Part shown: one piece after another, positions 9,088 through 18,167 of the stretch
How positions within the stretch are numbered: the stretch's first letter is position 1
How the letters are laid out: each line of letters opens with the position of its first letter
DNA from: Methanoregula formicica SMSP
GTDB lineage: Archaea; Halobacteriota; Methanomicrobia; Methanomicrobiales; Methanospirillaceae
DNA length: 64,000 bases
Assembly (NCBI RefSeq): GCF_000327485.1
Contig: NC_019943.1
Location: forward strand, 1,302,001 to 1,366,000
Reading direction: 5' to 3'
Position numbers and translations under genes: made by a program
The notes under the pieces: generated by a model
The model's input: the letters and a program-made list of their open reading frames with translations, nothing else
The model's database searches: none
Told to the model about the DNA's origin: nothing

Positions 9088-9858
9088 ATGGAAGGTGCAG
9101 CCAGGGTATTTGCCGGGGAGTTTTCCCGGTCAACGCTCGTTGAACCCCCGGGAGACAGCGGTGCTCCGGGAGGGGTCGTTACACCGACCGGTGCCTGCTG
9201 CCGGCAGGTATTTTTTGCCGGGGTTTTAACGGAAGCCGATGAATCCGGAGACATGGCACGCTGCCGTGTGGCAGATCCTACCGGGGCCTTCGATCTCATC
9301 TCCTGGAGAAAAGGAGCGCTGAAGGATGCCATCACTGCGATCCCGATACCTTCCTTTGTGACGGTAACCGGTCTTGCCCAGATGAACCAGACCAGAAGGC
9401 CCGGTTCCCCCACCATACGCCCGGACCAGATACTGCCCATTGACCGGGCTACCCGCGACCAGATCTATCTCTCAACTGCGGAATACACGCTTCACCGCAT
9501 CGGGCAGATGCACCGCGCGATTACTGGCGGTTGTTCCGATGAAACACTGAGAAGAGCAATGCAGCATTATGCCACCACCTCAAAGGATCTTCACGAACTG
9601 GTGCAGATGGTGGAGCGCGTCGTTGAGGGCATACGTCCGCCGGAGGCGGCTCCCGCAACAGTCGCAGCAGACGTCATGGCTGATGTGCGGGAACTGGTCG
9701 GGAATGCTCCCGGTCCGCAGGGCATTGCAGTTGAAGAAGTGATTGCAGTGCTGGCCGGGAAGGGAATCAGTAAGGAAGCAGTGCTCGCGTCACTCGAATC
9801 ACTCATTGTGGATGACGAGTGCTACCAGCCCCGGAAAGGGTACGTCAGGCTCTTATGA
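9088..9858 (+). CDS. RPA-associated OB-fold protein (Rpap-like, COG3390 type)
   Basis: A 256-aa protein whose first ~125 residues form an OB-fold of the RPA type (GVLTEADESGDMARCRVADP ... SFVTVTGLAQMN). The remainder is helical, ending in a winged-helix-like segment (GIAVEEVIAVLAGKGISKEAV). In Haloferax, RPA-associated proteins of this kind are encoded with RPA and with a calcineurin-like phosphoesterase, and act in single-strand DNA binding and repair. Here the same partner, the phosphoesterase, follows with a 4-base overlap, which supports the assignment. No RPA gene itself lies in the window. Confidence 0.75.
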   Translation: MEGAARVFAGEFSRSTLVEPPGDSGAPGGVVTPTGACCRQVFFAGVLTEADESGDMARCRVADPTGAFDLISWRKGALKDAITAIPIPSFVTVTGLAQMNQTRRPGSPTIRPDQILPIDRATRDQIYLSTAEYTLHRIGQMHRAITGGCSDETLRRAMQHYATTSKDLHELVQMVERVVEGIRPPEAAPATVAADVMADVRELVGNAPGPQGIAVEEVIAVLAGKGISKEAVLASLESLIVDDECYQPRKGYVRLL

Positions 9859-10610
9859 AACTGGAATTCCTCCGCAGCGGCCCGGCGCTTGTCATCGAGA
9901 ACGAAGAGCGCCTGCTGGTTGTGTCCGATCTGCATTTTGGGATCGAGTCCGACCTTGCAGCCCACGGCCTCCATTTCGCCAGCCGGAGTGCAGAACGCCT
10001 GGAGCGGCTGATGCGGGTCATCGATTTCACCGACCCGGACCGGCTTGTTCTCCTGGGGGATATCAAGCATAGCATTCCTTCCCTGACCCGGCAGGAATAC
10101 CATGAACTGCCGGGGATTATGGAAACCGTGCGCTCACGGGCTCCCCTGATCATCTTTCCCGGCAATCATGATACCGGCATCGAGCGGTTTGCCCGTGAAT
10201 CTGAAATCTGTCCCCGGGAGGGGATGCTGATTAACGGGATCGGCTTTCTCCACGGGCATATGTATCCTGCACCCGATCTGTATGGCCATCTCATCGTTGT
10301 CGGGCACCACCACCCGCTCCTGGCCCTCCGTGATGAGATCGGGTGTGCCCTGCAGGAACCAGCCTATATCCGGGCCGGGCTGATGGCCGGCAAGGGTGAC
10401 ATCTCTGTTCCCGAAGACCGGGCTTTACAGACCCGGCTTCTTTTCATGCCGGCCTTCAACGAGCTTGCCGGCTATGATATCTCCCGGATAGTCAGAGATC
10501 CCTTTTCCCCGCTGTCACGGTGCATGGACGCCGGGAGCGCTGAGATCATCCTTGCCGATGGGACATACATCGGCCCCTTCAGTGCACTGGTGCAGGATGA
10601 AGACGATTGA
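9855..10610 (+). CDS. Calcineurin-like phosphoesterase (Rpe-like)
   Basis: A 251-aa metallophosphoesterase with all five signature blocks: VVSDLHFG near residue 24, LLGDIKHS near 69, FPGNHDTG near 107, FLHGHMY near 134 and VVGHHHPL near 151. Substrate unknown; the operon suggests nucleic-acid metabolism, matching the Rpe partner of RPA-associated proteins in haloarchaea. ATG 9855 overlaps the preceding stop (ATGA), and its own end overlaps the helicase start by 14 bases. The three genes thus form one coupled unit. Confidence 0.85.
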   Translation: MKLEFLRSGPALVIENEERLLVVSDLHFGIESDLAAHGLHFASRSAERLERLMRVIDFTDPDRLVLLGDIKHSIPSLTRQEYHELPGIMETVRSRAPLIIFPGNHDTGIERFARESEICPREGMLINGIGFLHGHMYPAPDLYGHLIVVGHHHPLLALRDEIGCALQEPAYIRAGLMAGKGDISVPEDRALQTRLLFMPAFNELAGYDISRIVRDPFSPLSRCMDAGSAEIILADGTYIGPFSALVQDEDD

Positions 10611-13293
10611 ACGGCTGGATCCGCGGGTCCGTTCTTGTATCCGGAAACGCGGCTTTACCTCCCTATCCGATGCACAGAAACAGGCGATACCGCTCATTCT
10701 TGATGGGAAGAACATCGTCCTCATTGCACCCACCGGGACCGGTAAGACCGAGAGCGCGATGTTCCCGGTCTTTGACGGCCTCATCACCCTCCCAGCCGGC
10801 GGGGGATTCAAGGCTATCTACATCACGCCCCTGCGCTCCCTGAACCGCGATATCCTCTCCCGCATGCAGTGGTGGTGCGGTGAGCTTGGCCTTACCGTGG
10901 GTGTGAGGCATGGCGACACGCCGATGGCCGAACGGAGGAAACAGGCACTCTCGCCTCCGGATCTGCTGATAACAACCCCGGAAACCTTCCAGGCGCTCTT
11001 CATGGGAAAACGGCTCCGGCAGCACCTTGCCCATGTCCGGTATGTCATCATCGATGAGATCCACGAGCTTGCCGGGAGCAAGCGTGGTGCGCAGCTTGCA
11101 GTCGGGCTCGAGCGGCTCCACGTGTACGCCGGGGAATTCCAGCGAATTGGCCTGTCGGCAACCGTGGGAAATCCCGGGGAGATCGCAGGATTCCTCTGTG
11201 GGGACCGGCCCTGTTCTGTTGTGCAGGTGCCGGTAGCCAAACAGCTGGACCTTTCGGTGCAGTTTGTTGGCGACGATTTCCGTCACCAGATCGAAGTGCT
11301 GAAAAAATACTTACAGCGCGAGGGATCGACTCTTGTCTTCGTTAATACACGGGTCACCGCGGAAGCGCTCGGGCACGCCCTCTTCGGCCACGGGAATGTT
11401 GAGGTGCACCATGGTTCGCTCTCCAAGGAAGTACGGATCGATGCAGAAGAGCGTTTCAAGAAAGGGGAGATCCGTACCCTCATCTGCACCTCATCCATGG
11501 AGCTCGGGATCGATATCGGCCGCGTTGACCATGTCATCCAATTCGGCTCGCCCCGTGAGGTTGCCCGCCTGGTCCAGCGCGTGGGCCGGGCCGGGCACCA
11601 GCTGAATACCATATCGCGCGGCACCATCCTTGCAACAGGATTTGACGACCTGCTGGAATCCCTTGTCATTGCCCGGAAGGCGGGCGCAAACGAGATCGAA
11701 CCGGTGGTACTGCCGCGGCATGCAGCAGATGTTCTCGCAAACCAGGTTGCGGCGATTGCGGTCGAATACGGGGAGATCGAGCGTTCGCGGATCCGCGAGA
11801 TCTGCGAGCGGACGATCCTGTTCCCTGACTGTGACGAACTTCTGGAAAAGGTCTGCCACCAGATGGAGGACCACCGTCTCATCCGGATTGACGGGAGCCG
11901 GATCATCACTACTGCGCGGGCACGACGGTACCTTGCCGGGAATCTCTCAATGATCCATGATGAGCGTAAGGTACCCATCTTCGACATCGTCTCCCGGCGC
12001 ACGGTTGGGACCCTGGACGAATCGTTTGTTGTCGGCTGGGTGCACACCGGGGTTGTTTTCATCACCAAGGGACAGCTCTGGCGCGTCCTTGAGATTGCCG
12101 ACGGGAAACTGACCGTAGAACCTGCAAAGAAGGCAATCGGGGAGCTCCCCTCATGGGAAGGCGAGCAGATCCCGGTCCCGCACTCCGTTGCACAGGAAGC
12201 AGGCGGCATCCGGAGGACCCGGTTGCTTGCGGAATACCGAACGGAACCTGACGGGCTCGCCTTTGCCTCCGCATTCTTCCGGGAAATGGACAAAAACAGG
12301 TCACTTGTCCCGACAGACGAATTGATCACGCTGGAGAATACCGAAGACGGGGTGGTCTGCAATGTCTGTGCCGGTCACAAGGCAAACGAGGCGCTCGGGC
12401 GAGTCCTCTCGATCCTGCTCTCTGCCCGGCATGGTACAACGGTCGGGCTCGAACTGGACGCGTACCGGATGCTCCTGCGTCTCCCCTCATCCATCCGCGC
12501 GGCAGATGTCCGTGACCTCCTGCTCTCCCTGGACCCGGCTACAATGCCCGGTGTCCTCCGTCTTGCCCTGAAGCGAACCGCACTCTTCAAGTGGAAGCTG
12601 GTCCAGATTGCAAAGAAGTTCGGGGCCATTGATCCCGATGCCGACTATGAGAAGATCAGCATCCAGCGTCTTCTCGACTTCTTTGATAATACGGTTGTCC
12701 AGCAGGAAGCCTATCGCGAGCTGCTCTCCGAGTACATGGATATCGACACCGCAGCAGCGATCGTGACCCTTGTTCGGAACGGGAAGATCAACGTCGCCCT
12801 CGGGCCACATTCCCTTATCGGGGCGGGGGGGCTCCTCTCATCCCGTGACCAGATCCCCCCGCCCACGGCTGACAGTGCCGTGCTTGCCACGCTCAAACGC
12901 CGGCTCAGTCAGGACGATGTAATCCTTGCCTGCATGAACTGCCGGGACTGGAAGAGCCGGACGGTAGTCTCCCGCGTTGACGAGCATCCACAATGCCCGA
13001 AGTGCGGTGCCCGGCTGGTTGCGGCCCTGAAACCCTATGAGGAGGAGCAATACGCCGTAGTAAAAAAGCAGCGGAAGAATGTCGAAGAACGCGCGACAAC
13101 ACAGCGGCTCCTGAGAAATGCCAACATCGTTCTTTCGAGCGGGAAAAAAGCAGTCATCGCACTCTCTGCCCGGGGCGTTGGGCCGGAGGTTGCCTCGCGG
13201 ATCCTCGGAACGCTGGCAGATGGGGATGCCTTCTACCGCGAAATCCTCAAAGCGGAACGCGTTTTTGTCCAGACCCACCGGTACTGGGCCTGA
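10597..13293 (+). CDS. lhr: Lhr-type DEAD/DEAH helicase
   Basis: An 898-aa superfamily 2 helicase of the Lhr family. Motifs: IAPTGTGKTES near residues 42-52, the DEIH box VIIDEIHEL near 150, LSATVGNP near 188, SSMELGIDIGR near 305 and LVQRVGRAGH near 327. The long C-terminal Lhr winged-helix and beta-sheet region follows. A CxxC...CxxC zinc-ribbon-like stretch (CMNCRDW ... CPKCGARL) lies near residues 778-805. Lhr proteins act in recombination and fork repair. ATG 10597 overlaps the phosphoesterase gene by 14 bases and is preferred to an upstream in-frame codon. It converges on tbp with a short gap. Confidence 0.92.
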   Translation: MKTIERLDPRVRSCIRKRGFTSLSDAQKQAIPLILDGKNIVLIAPTGTGKTESAMFPVFDGLITLPAGGGFKAIYITPLRSLNRDILSRMQWWCGELGLTVGVRHGDTPMAERRKQALSPPDLLITTPETFQALFMGKRLRQHLAHVRYVIIDEIHELAGSKRGAQLAVGLERLHVYAGEFQRIGLSATVGNPGEIAGFLCGDRPCSVVQVPVAKQLDLSVQFVGDDFRHQIEVLKKYLQREGSTLVFVNTRVTAEALGHALFGHGNVEVHHGSLSKEVRIDAEERFKKGEIRTLICTSSMELGIDIGRVDHVIQFGSPREVARLVQRVGRAGHQLNTISRGTILATGFDDLLESLVIARKAGANEIEPVVLPRHAADVLANQVAAIAVEYGEIERSRIREICERTILFPDCDELLEKVCHQMEDHRLIRIDGSRIITTARARRYLAGNLSMIHDERKVPIFDIVSRRTVGTLDESFVVGWVHTGVVFITKGQLWRVLEIADGKLTVEPAKKAIGELPSWEGEQIPVPHSVAQEAGGIRRTRLLAEYRTEPDGLAFASAFFREMDKNRSLVPTDELITLENTEDGVVCNVCAGHKANEALGRVLSILLSARHGTTVGLELDAYRMLLRLPSSIRAADVRDLLLSLDPATMPGVLRLALKRTALFKWKLVQIAKKFGAIDPDADYEKISIQRLLDFFDNTVVQQEAYRELLSEYMDIDTAAAIVTLVRNGKINVALGPHSLIGAGGLLSSRDQIPPPTADSAVLATLKRRLSQDDVILACMNCRDWKSRTVVSRVDEHPQCPKCGARLVAALKPYEEEQYAVVKKQRKNVEERATTQRLLRNANIVLSSGKKAVIALSARGVGPEVASRILGTLADGDAFYREILKAERVFVQTHRYWA

Positions 13294-13329
13294 CGCGGTA
13301 ATCACAAATACGGGGAAAAAAAGGGGATA

Positions 13330-13884
13330 TTACATTATGCTCTCGAGTTTCTGCTCGAGGAAGTCGAGGCCCTTTTTGATGTCCTCGAGGTTCTTTCCGC
13401 CCGTGAGAATGATCTTTCCTGAAGAGAAGAGGAGCGCAACGATCTTGGGCTCCTTGATGCGGTACACGAGGCCCGGGAACTGTTCGGGCTCATACTCGAT
13501 GTTCTCCAGGTTTAAGGTGATGACCACTTTATTGAGGTTGATATATTTCCCGATATCATAGGAACAGACAATATTGGTGATTGCGACCTTGGGCTCCTTG
13601 AAGGTGTCGACACCGGCAGCCTTGAGGGACTTGATGATGATGCCAAGGCCGTCGGTGAGTGCCTTCTTGTCGCGGATACCGGTCAGCACGACTTTGCCTG
13701 AAGAGAATATCAGGGATGCGATCTTCGGGTCTTCGATCCGGTAGACTGCTCCCGGGAACCGCTTGGTATTGAGCTCGCAGCTCTTGATCTTGCCGGAGAC
13801 TTCTGTAAGATTGATAGAATCGGCAATTACGCCGGAAGCTACGATATTCTCGATTTTCAATGACGCGTACTTTTTGTCAGCCAT
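13330..13884 (-). CDS. tbp: TATA-box binding protein
   Basis: A 184-aa TBP made of two imperfect ~90-residue repeats: LKIENIVASG ... FPGAVYRIEDPKIASLIFSS and VAITNIVCSYDIGK ... FPGLVYRIKEPKIVALLFSS. The phenylalanine pairs that kink the TATA box lie inside these blocks. It recruits TFB and RNA polymerase. The acidic tail seen in many archaeal TBPs is reduced here; the protein ends QKLESIM. Convergent with lhr, with 36 bp between the stops. Upstream of the start is a ~230-bp gap shared with a divergent acyl-CoA synthetase gene. Confidence 0.97.
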   Translation of the reverse strand: MADKKYASLKIENIVASGVIADSINLTEVSGKIKSCELNTKRFPGAVYRIEDPKIASLIFSSGKVVLTGIRDKKALTDGLGIIIKSLKAAGVDTFKEPKVAITNIVCSYDIGKYINLNKVVITLNLENIEYEPEQFPGLVYRIKEPKIVALLFSSGKIILTGGKNLEDIKKGLDFLEQKLESIM

Positions 13885-13933
13885 CCACTATACTATGCTG
13901 TGCTCTGAATCATAATACTAATGGAGAACCTTT

Positions 13934-14083
13934 ATGTCCTCTCACCAGCAGGATGTTCCGACGGTTTTTGCCGTGCCGGAAGATTCTTTTCATCCCCCCG
14001 GTCGTCCGTTTCTTCGGTGTTGTAACAGGCAGTATCCGATAGTGTCCTGCCAGCCTGCCCCTGAATCCAAAAAGGCAGATTGA
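13934..14083 (+). CDS. Possible small ORF, 49 aa
   Basis: A 49-codon frame with a good ribosome-binding site (GGAG, about 7 bases before the ATG) in the gap between tbp and the acyl-CoA synthetase. The product is Pro- and Cys-containing, has no recognisable domain and ends just before the synthetase leader. It could be a leader peptide, or chance. Kept only because of the ribosome-binding site. Confidence 0.25.
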   Translation: MSSHQQDVPTVFAVPEDSFHPPGRPFLRCCNRQYPIVSCQPAPESKKAD

Positions 14084-14116
14084 AAAAGAACCGGATAAAA
14101 CATTCTTCCCGATCCT

Positions 14117-15784
14117 ATGAAAAAGACCGTTCATGGCACAGATAGTTACGACCGGATGTGCGAACGCTTCGCCATCGATGTGCCGGAATACTATAACTTC
14201 GGATTTGATGTGATCGATGCGTGGGCGAAGAAGGACCGGAACAAACTTGCGATGATCTGGGTGAACCAGCAGGGAGAGGAGAAGAAATACAGTTTTCTCG
14301 ATTTGAAGAACCTCGCCAACAAGGCTGCAAACATCCTGCTCAAGTATGGCATCAACAAAGGAGACAGGGTACTCCTGATGCTTCCACGGATTCCCGAATG
14401 GTGGATCTTCGCCATCGCGCTGATCAAGCTGGGTGCCGTCTTTGCTCCCTGTCCCACCATGCTCACCGCCCGCGACATCAAGTACCGGGTGAACAAGGGA
14501 AAGTTCCGTATGATCATAACGGATCTCGAGAATGCATCAAAAGTTGAAGAGATCTGCAACGAGTGCCCGACCCTGACCTCCCGGATGATTGCAGATGGGG
14601 AACTTGCGGGATGGGCAAGTTTCCCCTACGAGCTGCTTTACCCGGCACCGGTCTCCCACCGGTCCGTGAGCATCCCGGATGATCTCAAGACAAAGAGCAC
14701 CGACCCGATGCTCATCTACTTCACCTCCGGTACCACTGGTGAACCCAAGATGGTTCTCCACAACCACGGGTACCCGCTGGGACATATCGTGACTGCCCGG
14801 CTCTGGCAGGATGTGAAGCATAATGACCTGCATTTCACGGTCTCCGATACCGGGTGGGCCAAGTGTGCATGGGGCAAGATCTTCGGCCAGTGGATCGAAG
14901 GCGCCTGCATCTTTGTGTATAACTTTTCCGGAAAGTTCCAGGCAACCGAGGTTCTTCCCCTGCTGGAGAAGTACCAGGTCACCACATTCTGTTGTCCCCC
15001 GACAATTTACCGGATGCTCATTCTTGCCGACCTGGAAAAGTTCGATCTCTCTTCGCTCCGTCACTGCACCAGCGCAGGTGAACCGCTTAACCCGGAAGTG
15101 ATCCGGGTCTGGAAAGAAGGAACAGGCCTGACCATCTGCGAAGGGTACGGCCAGACCGAGACCTGCTGCTGTGTTGCCGCGTTCCCGACTATCGAGCCCC
15201 GTCCCGGCTCCATGGGTAAACCTTCTCCCGGGTGGAAGATCGAGGTGCATGACGATGACGGCAAGGCACTGGGAAACCACGAGGAAGGCAGGCTCGCCAT
15301 CAGCTGCAAGCCCCGCCCACCGGGCCTCTTTGTTGAATACCTTGACAACCCCGATGAGAACAAGAAGTCGTTTGTCAACACCTGGTATTACACTGGTGAT
15401 AAAGTATATCGCGATGATGACGGGTACTTCTGGTTTGTCGGGCGTGATGATGACGTGATCAAGAGTTCTGGATACCGTATCGGTCCGTTTGAGGTCGAGA
15501 GTGCGCTGCTGGAGCATCCGGCCGTGCGGGAGGCTGCCGTTGTCGGGTCTCCGGATCGTATCCGGGGGCTTATTGTCAAGGCATTTGTTGTCTTAAAGAA
15601 GGGATACGAACCCTCGGAATCGCTGGTGCGGGAGATCAAGACCTATGTCAAACGCACCACGGCGCCCTACAAGTATCCCCGGCAGATAGAATTTGTCAGC
15701 GAACTCCCCAAGACCATCTCGGGCAAGATCAAGCGCAATGAACTCCGTGCGGTAGAACTGAAAAAATACCTTGACAGCAAATAA
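14117..15784 (+). CDS. AMP-forming acyl-CoA synthetase (medium-chain/acetyl type), copy 1
   Basis: A 555-aa ANL-superfamily ligase that activates a carboxylic acid with ATP and CoA. Motifs: the P-loop YFTSGTTGEPKMV near residue 200, GYGQTET near 344, TGDKVYRDDDGYFWFVGRDD near 425-444, the hinge and binding block IKSSGYRIGPFEVES, and the catalytic-lysine motif PKTISGKIKRNEL near 535. The sequence style resembles the methanogen medium-chain acyl-CoA synthetase group; the substrate cannot be read from sequence. It is followed by a T-run (about 15785-15792) that may end transcription. A close paralogue lies 131 bp downstream. Confidence 0.9.
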   Translation: MKKTVHGTDSYDRMCERFAIDVPEYYNFGFDVIDAWAKKDRNKLAMIWVNQQGEEKKYSFLDLKNLANKAANILLKYGINKGDRVLLMLPRIPEWWIFAIALIKLGAVFAPCPTMLTARDIKYRVNKGKFRMIITDLENASKVEEICNECPTLTSRMIADGELAGWASFPYELLYPAPVSHRSVSIPDDLKTKSTDPMLIYFTSGTTGEPKMVLHNHGYPLGHIVTARLWQDVKHNDLHFTVSDTGWAKCAWGKIFGQWIEGACIFVYNFSGKFQATEVLPLLEKYQVTTFCCPPTIYRMLILADLEKFDLSSLRHCTSAGEPLNPEVIRVWKEGTGLTICEGYGQTETCCCVAAFPTIEPRPGSMGKPSPGWKIEVHDDDGKALGNHEEGRLAISCKPRPPGLFVEYLDNPDENKKSFVNTWYYTGDKVYRDDDGYFWFVGRDDDVIKSSGYRIGPFEVESALLEHPAVREAAVVGSPDRIRGLIVKAFVVLKKGYEPSESLVREIKTYVKRTTAPYKYPRQIEFVSELPKTISGKIKRNELRAVELKKYLDSK

Positions 15785-15915
15785 TTTTTTTGTGGTGCAG
15801 TAAACATCTCTCTCGTATTCTCTCTTTTTCTATTGGATTCGTTGCGTCTTCCCCCAGGATCTGATGCACATAGTAAAACGAAACATGTAATAAGTGCACC
15901 ACTAAATGGATCAGT

Positions 15916-17778
15916 ATGGTGCGATATTCCATCACTATGGACGATACCCTTGCTGACACTATTGATGTGTCTGCCAAAAAGCAACGGCTGTCACGATCCG
16001 AGTGGATTACCGAAGCGTGCGAGGCTCACCTCTCGACTGCCCCTGGCGCAATAGCGGTAAGCTCCGCTACGCTCCCGTCCACCGGAAAAACCATCTTCCC
16101 TGACCAGCATAACATGCCCGATTACGAGACCATGGCAAAGAACTTCCGGATCGATGTCCCTGAATTTTTTAATTTCGGCTTCGATGTCATCGATGCCTGG
16201 GCACAGAAAGACCGGAACAAGCTTGCGATGATCTGGGTGAACCAGAAAGGCGAGGAGAAGAAATTCACGTTCTGGGATCTGATGCGCCTCTCGAACCAGA
16301 TCGCGAATATGTTCATCAAGTACGGTGTGAACAAGGGAGACCGCGTCCTGATCATGCTCCCCCGGATCCCGGAATGGTGGACCGCCACCATCGCCCTGAT
16401 CAAACGCGGTGCTGTCTATTGCCCGGCGCCCACGATGCTGACGGCAAAAGACCTGAAATACCGGATCAATATCGCCGAGATCAAGATGGTCATCACCGAC
16501 ATCGAACATGCCGATACGATCGATGCCATCATGAAAGACTGCCCGTCGCTTACCTGCCGCATGCTGATCGATGGGAAACGTGACGGGTGGATCAGCTATC
16601 CGGTGGAGCTCGATTACCCAGCCCCGGTTTCGGCAAAACTCGTCACCCTTCCGGGAATGAAAAAGACCAAAAGCACCGATCCTCTCGTCATCTTCTTCAC
16701 CTCCGGCACCACGGGTGAACCAAAGATGGTGGTCCACGACCACAGTTACCCGCTCGGGCATATTGTCACGGCACGGTTCTGGCATGACCTCCGCTCGACC
16801 GATCTCCACCTGACCCTTTCCGATACGGGATGGGCCAAGAGTGCCTGGGGCAAGTTCTATGGCCAGTGGATCGAGGGTTCGGCCATCTTTGTCTACGACA
16901 TCCGGGGCAGGTTCAATGCAACCGAGATCCTGCCGCTCATGGAGAAATACGGCATCACAACATTCTGTGTTCCGCCAACGATCTACCGGATGCTGATCCT
17001 CGCGGACCTCGACAAGTTTGACTTCACCGAGCTCCGGCACTGTGTCAGTGCCGGCGAACCTCTCAATCCCGAGGTCATCAAGGCATGGAAGGATGCAACC
17101 GGCCTGACCATCTACGAAGGCTACGGACAAACCGAAACGATCCTGTGCGTTGGTACGTTCCCGGGCATGCAGCCGAAGTACGGCTCGATGGGGCGTCCCT
17201 CTCCCGGGTGGGAGATTGAGCTCCATGATGATCACGGGAAGCCGGTCCCGCTCCATGAAGAAGGCAAGATTGCGATCCGCTGCAATCCCCGCCCCGTGGG
17301 GATGTTCCGCGAGTACCTGAACAATCCCGAGGAGAACAAGAGGTCCTTTATCGGCGACTGGTATTACACCGGGGATAAGGCGTACAAGGATGAAGACGGG
17401 TACCTCTGGTTCATCGGCAGGGACGACGATGTGATAAAGGCTTCCGGCTACCGTATCGGGCCGTTCGAGGTCGAGAGTGCCTTGATCGAACATCCGGCTG
17501 TCCAGGAAGCCGCAGTCGTCGGGTCCCCGGATGACATCCGTGGCCTGATAGTCAAGGCTTTCATCATCTTAAAGCCGGGATTCACCCCGTCCGAAGGGCT
17601 CATCCGCGAGATCCAGAACCATGTCAAGAAAGTGACCGCACCGTACAAGTACCCGCGGGCAATCGAGTTTGTCGAATCGCTCCCCAAGACAATCTCCGGC
17701 AAGATCCGCAGGAACGAACTCCGCGACCGAGAGATGAAGAAGTTCCAGAGCGAGATGAACGGACAGAAAAAAGCCTGA
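15916..17778 (+). CDS. RHH-domain / AMP-forming acyl-CoA synthetase fusion, copy 2
   Basis: A 620-aa protein. Residues 1-40 look like a CopG-type ribbon-helix-helix DNA-binding domain (a YSITMDD strand, then a helix ending RLSRSEWITEACEAHL). A ~25-residue Ala/Ser/Thr linker follows, then a complete ~554-aa acyl-CoA synthetase collinear with copy 1: FFTSGTTGEPKMV, GYGQTET, GDKAYKDEDGY, GRDDDVIKASGYRIGP and PKTISGKIRRNEL. An internal ATG at 16114 would give a product the length of copy 1, but it has no ribosome-binding site. ATG 15916 also lacks one; a TAATAA stretch ~25 bp upstream fits a leaderless transcript. One frame with no stop joins both parts. Confidence 0.88.
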   Translation: MVRYSITMDDTLADTIDVSAKKQRLSRSEWITEACEAHLSTAPGAIAVSSATLPSTGKTIFPDQHNMPDYETMAKNFRIDVPEFFNFGFDVIDAWAQKDRNKLAMIWVNQKGEEKKFTFWDLMRLSNQIANMFIKYGVNKGDRVLIMLPRIPEWWTATIALIKRGAVYCPAPTMLTAKDLKYRINIAEIKMVITDIEHADTIDAIMKDCPSLTCRMLIDGKRDGWISYPVELDYPAPVSAKLVTLPGMKKTKSTDPLVIFFTSGTTGEPKMVVHDHSYPLGHIVTARFWHDLRSTDLHLTLSDTGWAKSAWGKFYGQWIEGSAIFVYDIRGRFNATEILPLMEKYGITTFCVPPTIYRMLILADLDKFDFTELRHCVSAGEPLNPEVIKAWKDATGLTIYEGYGQTETILCVGTFPGMQPKYGSMGRPSPGWEIELHDDHGKPVPLHEEGKIAIRCNPRPVGMFREYLNNPEENKRSFIGDWYYTGDKAYKDEDGYLWFIGRDDDVIKASGYRIGPFEVESALIEHPAVQEAAVVGSPDDIRGLIVKAFIILKPGFTPSEGLIREIQNHVKKVTAPYKYPRAIEFVESLPKTISGKIRRNELRDREMKKFQSEMNGQKKA

Positions 17779-17827
17779 TTATGTTTTCCCCTACCTTTAT
17801 TTAATCCGGCGGGTAATCTATACAGGC

Positions 17828-17861
17828 GCGAGGATCGCCGAGCCAGGTCAAAGGCGCTAGC
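17828..17861 (+). tRNA. 5' half of disrupted tRNA-Leu(GAG), left element junction
   Basis: These 34 bases form a tRNA-Leu 5' half: acceptor strand GCGAGGA, a TC linker, a Leu-type D arm and anticodon-stem strand CTAGC (17857-17861). No matching 3' strand exists nearby. The exact complements, GCTAG and TCCTCGC, occur 13.7 kb away at 31613-31617 and 31649-31655. After base 17861 the sequence reads TTCAGGGCC rather than the expected TTGAGGGGC, so element sequence begins here. Not expected to give a functional tRNA as it stands. Confidence 0.88.
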
Positions 17862-17925
17862 TTCAGGGCCTTGGACAAGGTTTAGGCGCATTATCGCGGT
17901 GCAAAACCTCAAAATCATTACCCAT

Positions 17926-18010
17926 GCGAAGGTAGCCAAGCCAGGTCAACGGCGTCAGGTTCAGGGCCTGATCTCGCAGGAGTTCTTGGGTTCGAATCCC
18001 ATCCTTCGCA
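17926..18010 (+). tRNA. tRNA-Leu(CAG)
   Basis: A complete class II tRNA of 85 bases. Acceptor GCGAAGG (17926-17932) pairs with CCTTCGC (18003-18009), with discriminator A at 18010. Anticodon stem TCAGG/CCTGA encloses loop TTCAGGG, giving anticodon CAG at 17962-17964. The long variable arm is TCTCGCAGGAGTTC and the T loop TTCGAAT. No CCA is encoded. One outer T-stem pair is a T-T mismatch. It lies 57 bp inside the left junction, so it appears to be carried by the element; its anticodon loop equals the left junction core. Confidence 0.92.
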
Positions 18011-18130
18011 TAATTTCGTCGTAAACAAAGTAATCCGCTCGTTTTTCTCCAAACACCTTGATAAAAACTAAAAATCGTCGTTGTGATGTTGCAATAATCT
18101 TTAAGTAATAAAAGCATATTTTATATCAAT

Positions 18131-18150
18131 ACAGGTTCAGGCGAGCCTGT
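18131..18150. promoter_or_regulatory. Dyad in the leader of the GNAT pair, possible operator
   Basis: An inverted repeat, CAGGC-GA-GCCTG (18138-18149), nested in an outer ACAGG...CCTGT. It lies just after a TTTATAT stretch (about 18119-18125) and before the GAGAGGTG ribosome-binding site of the 48-codon ORF. The position between TATA-like sequence and start suits an autoregulatory operator, as in toxin-antitoxin pairs. Inferred from position only. Confidence 0.4.
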
Positions 18151-18167
18151 TTTGAGAGGTGTGCGAC

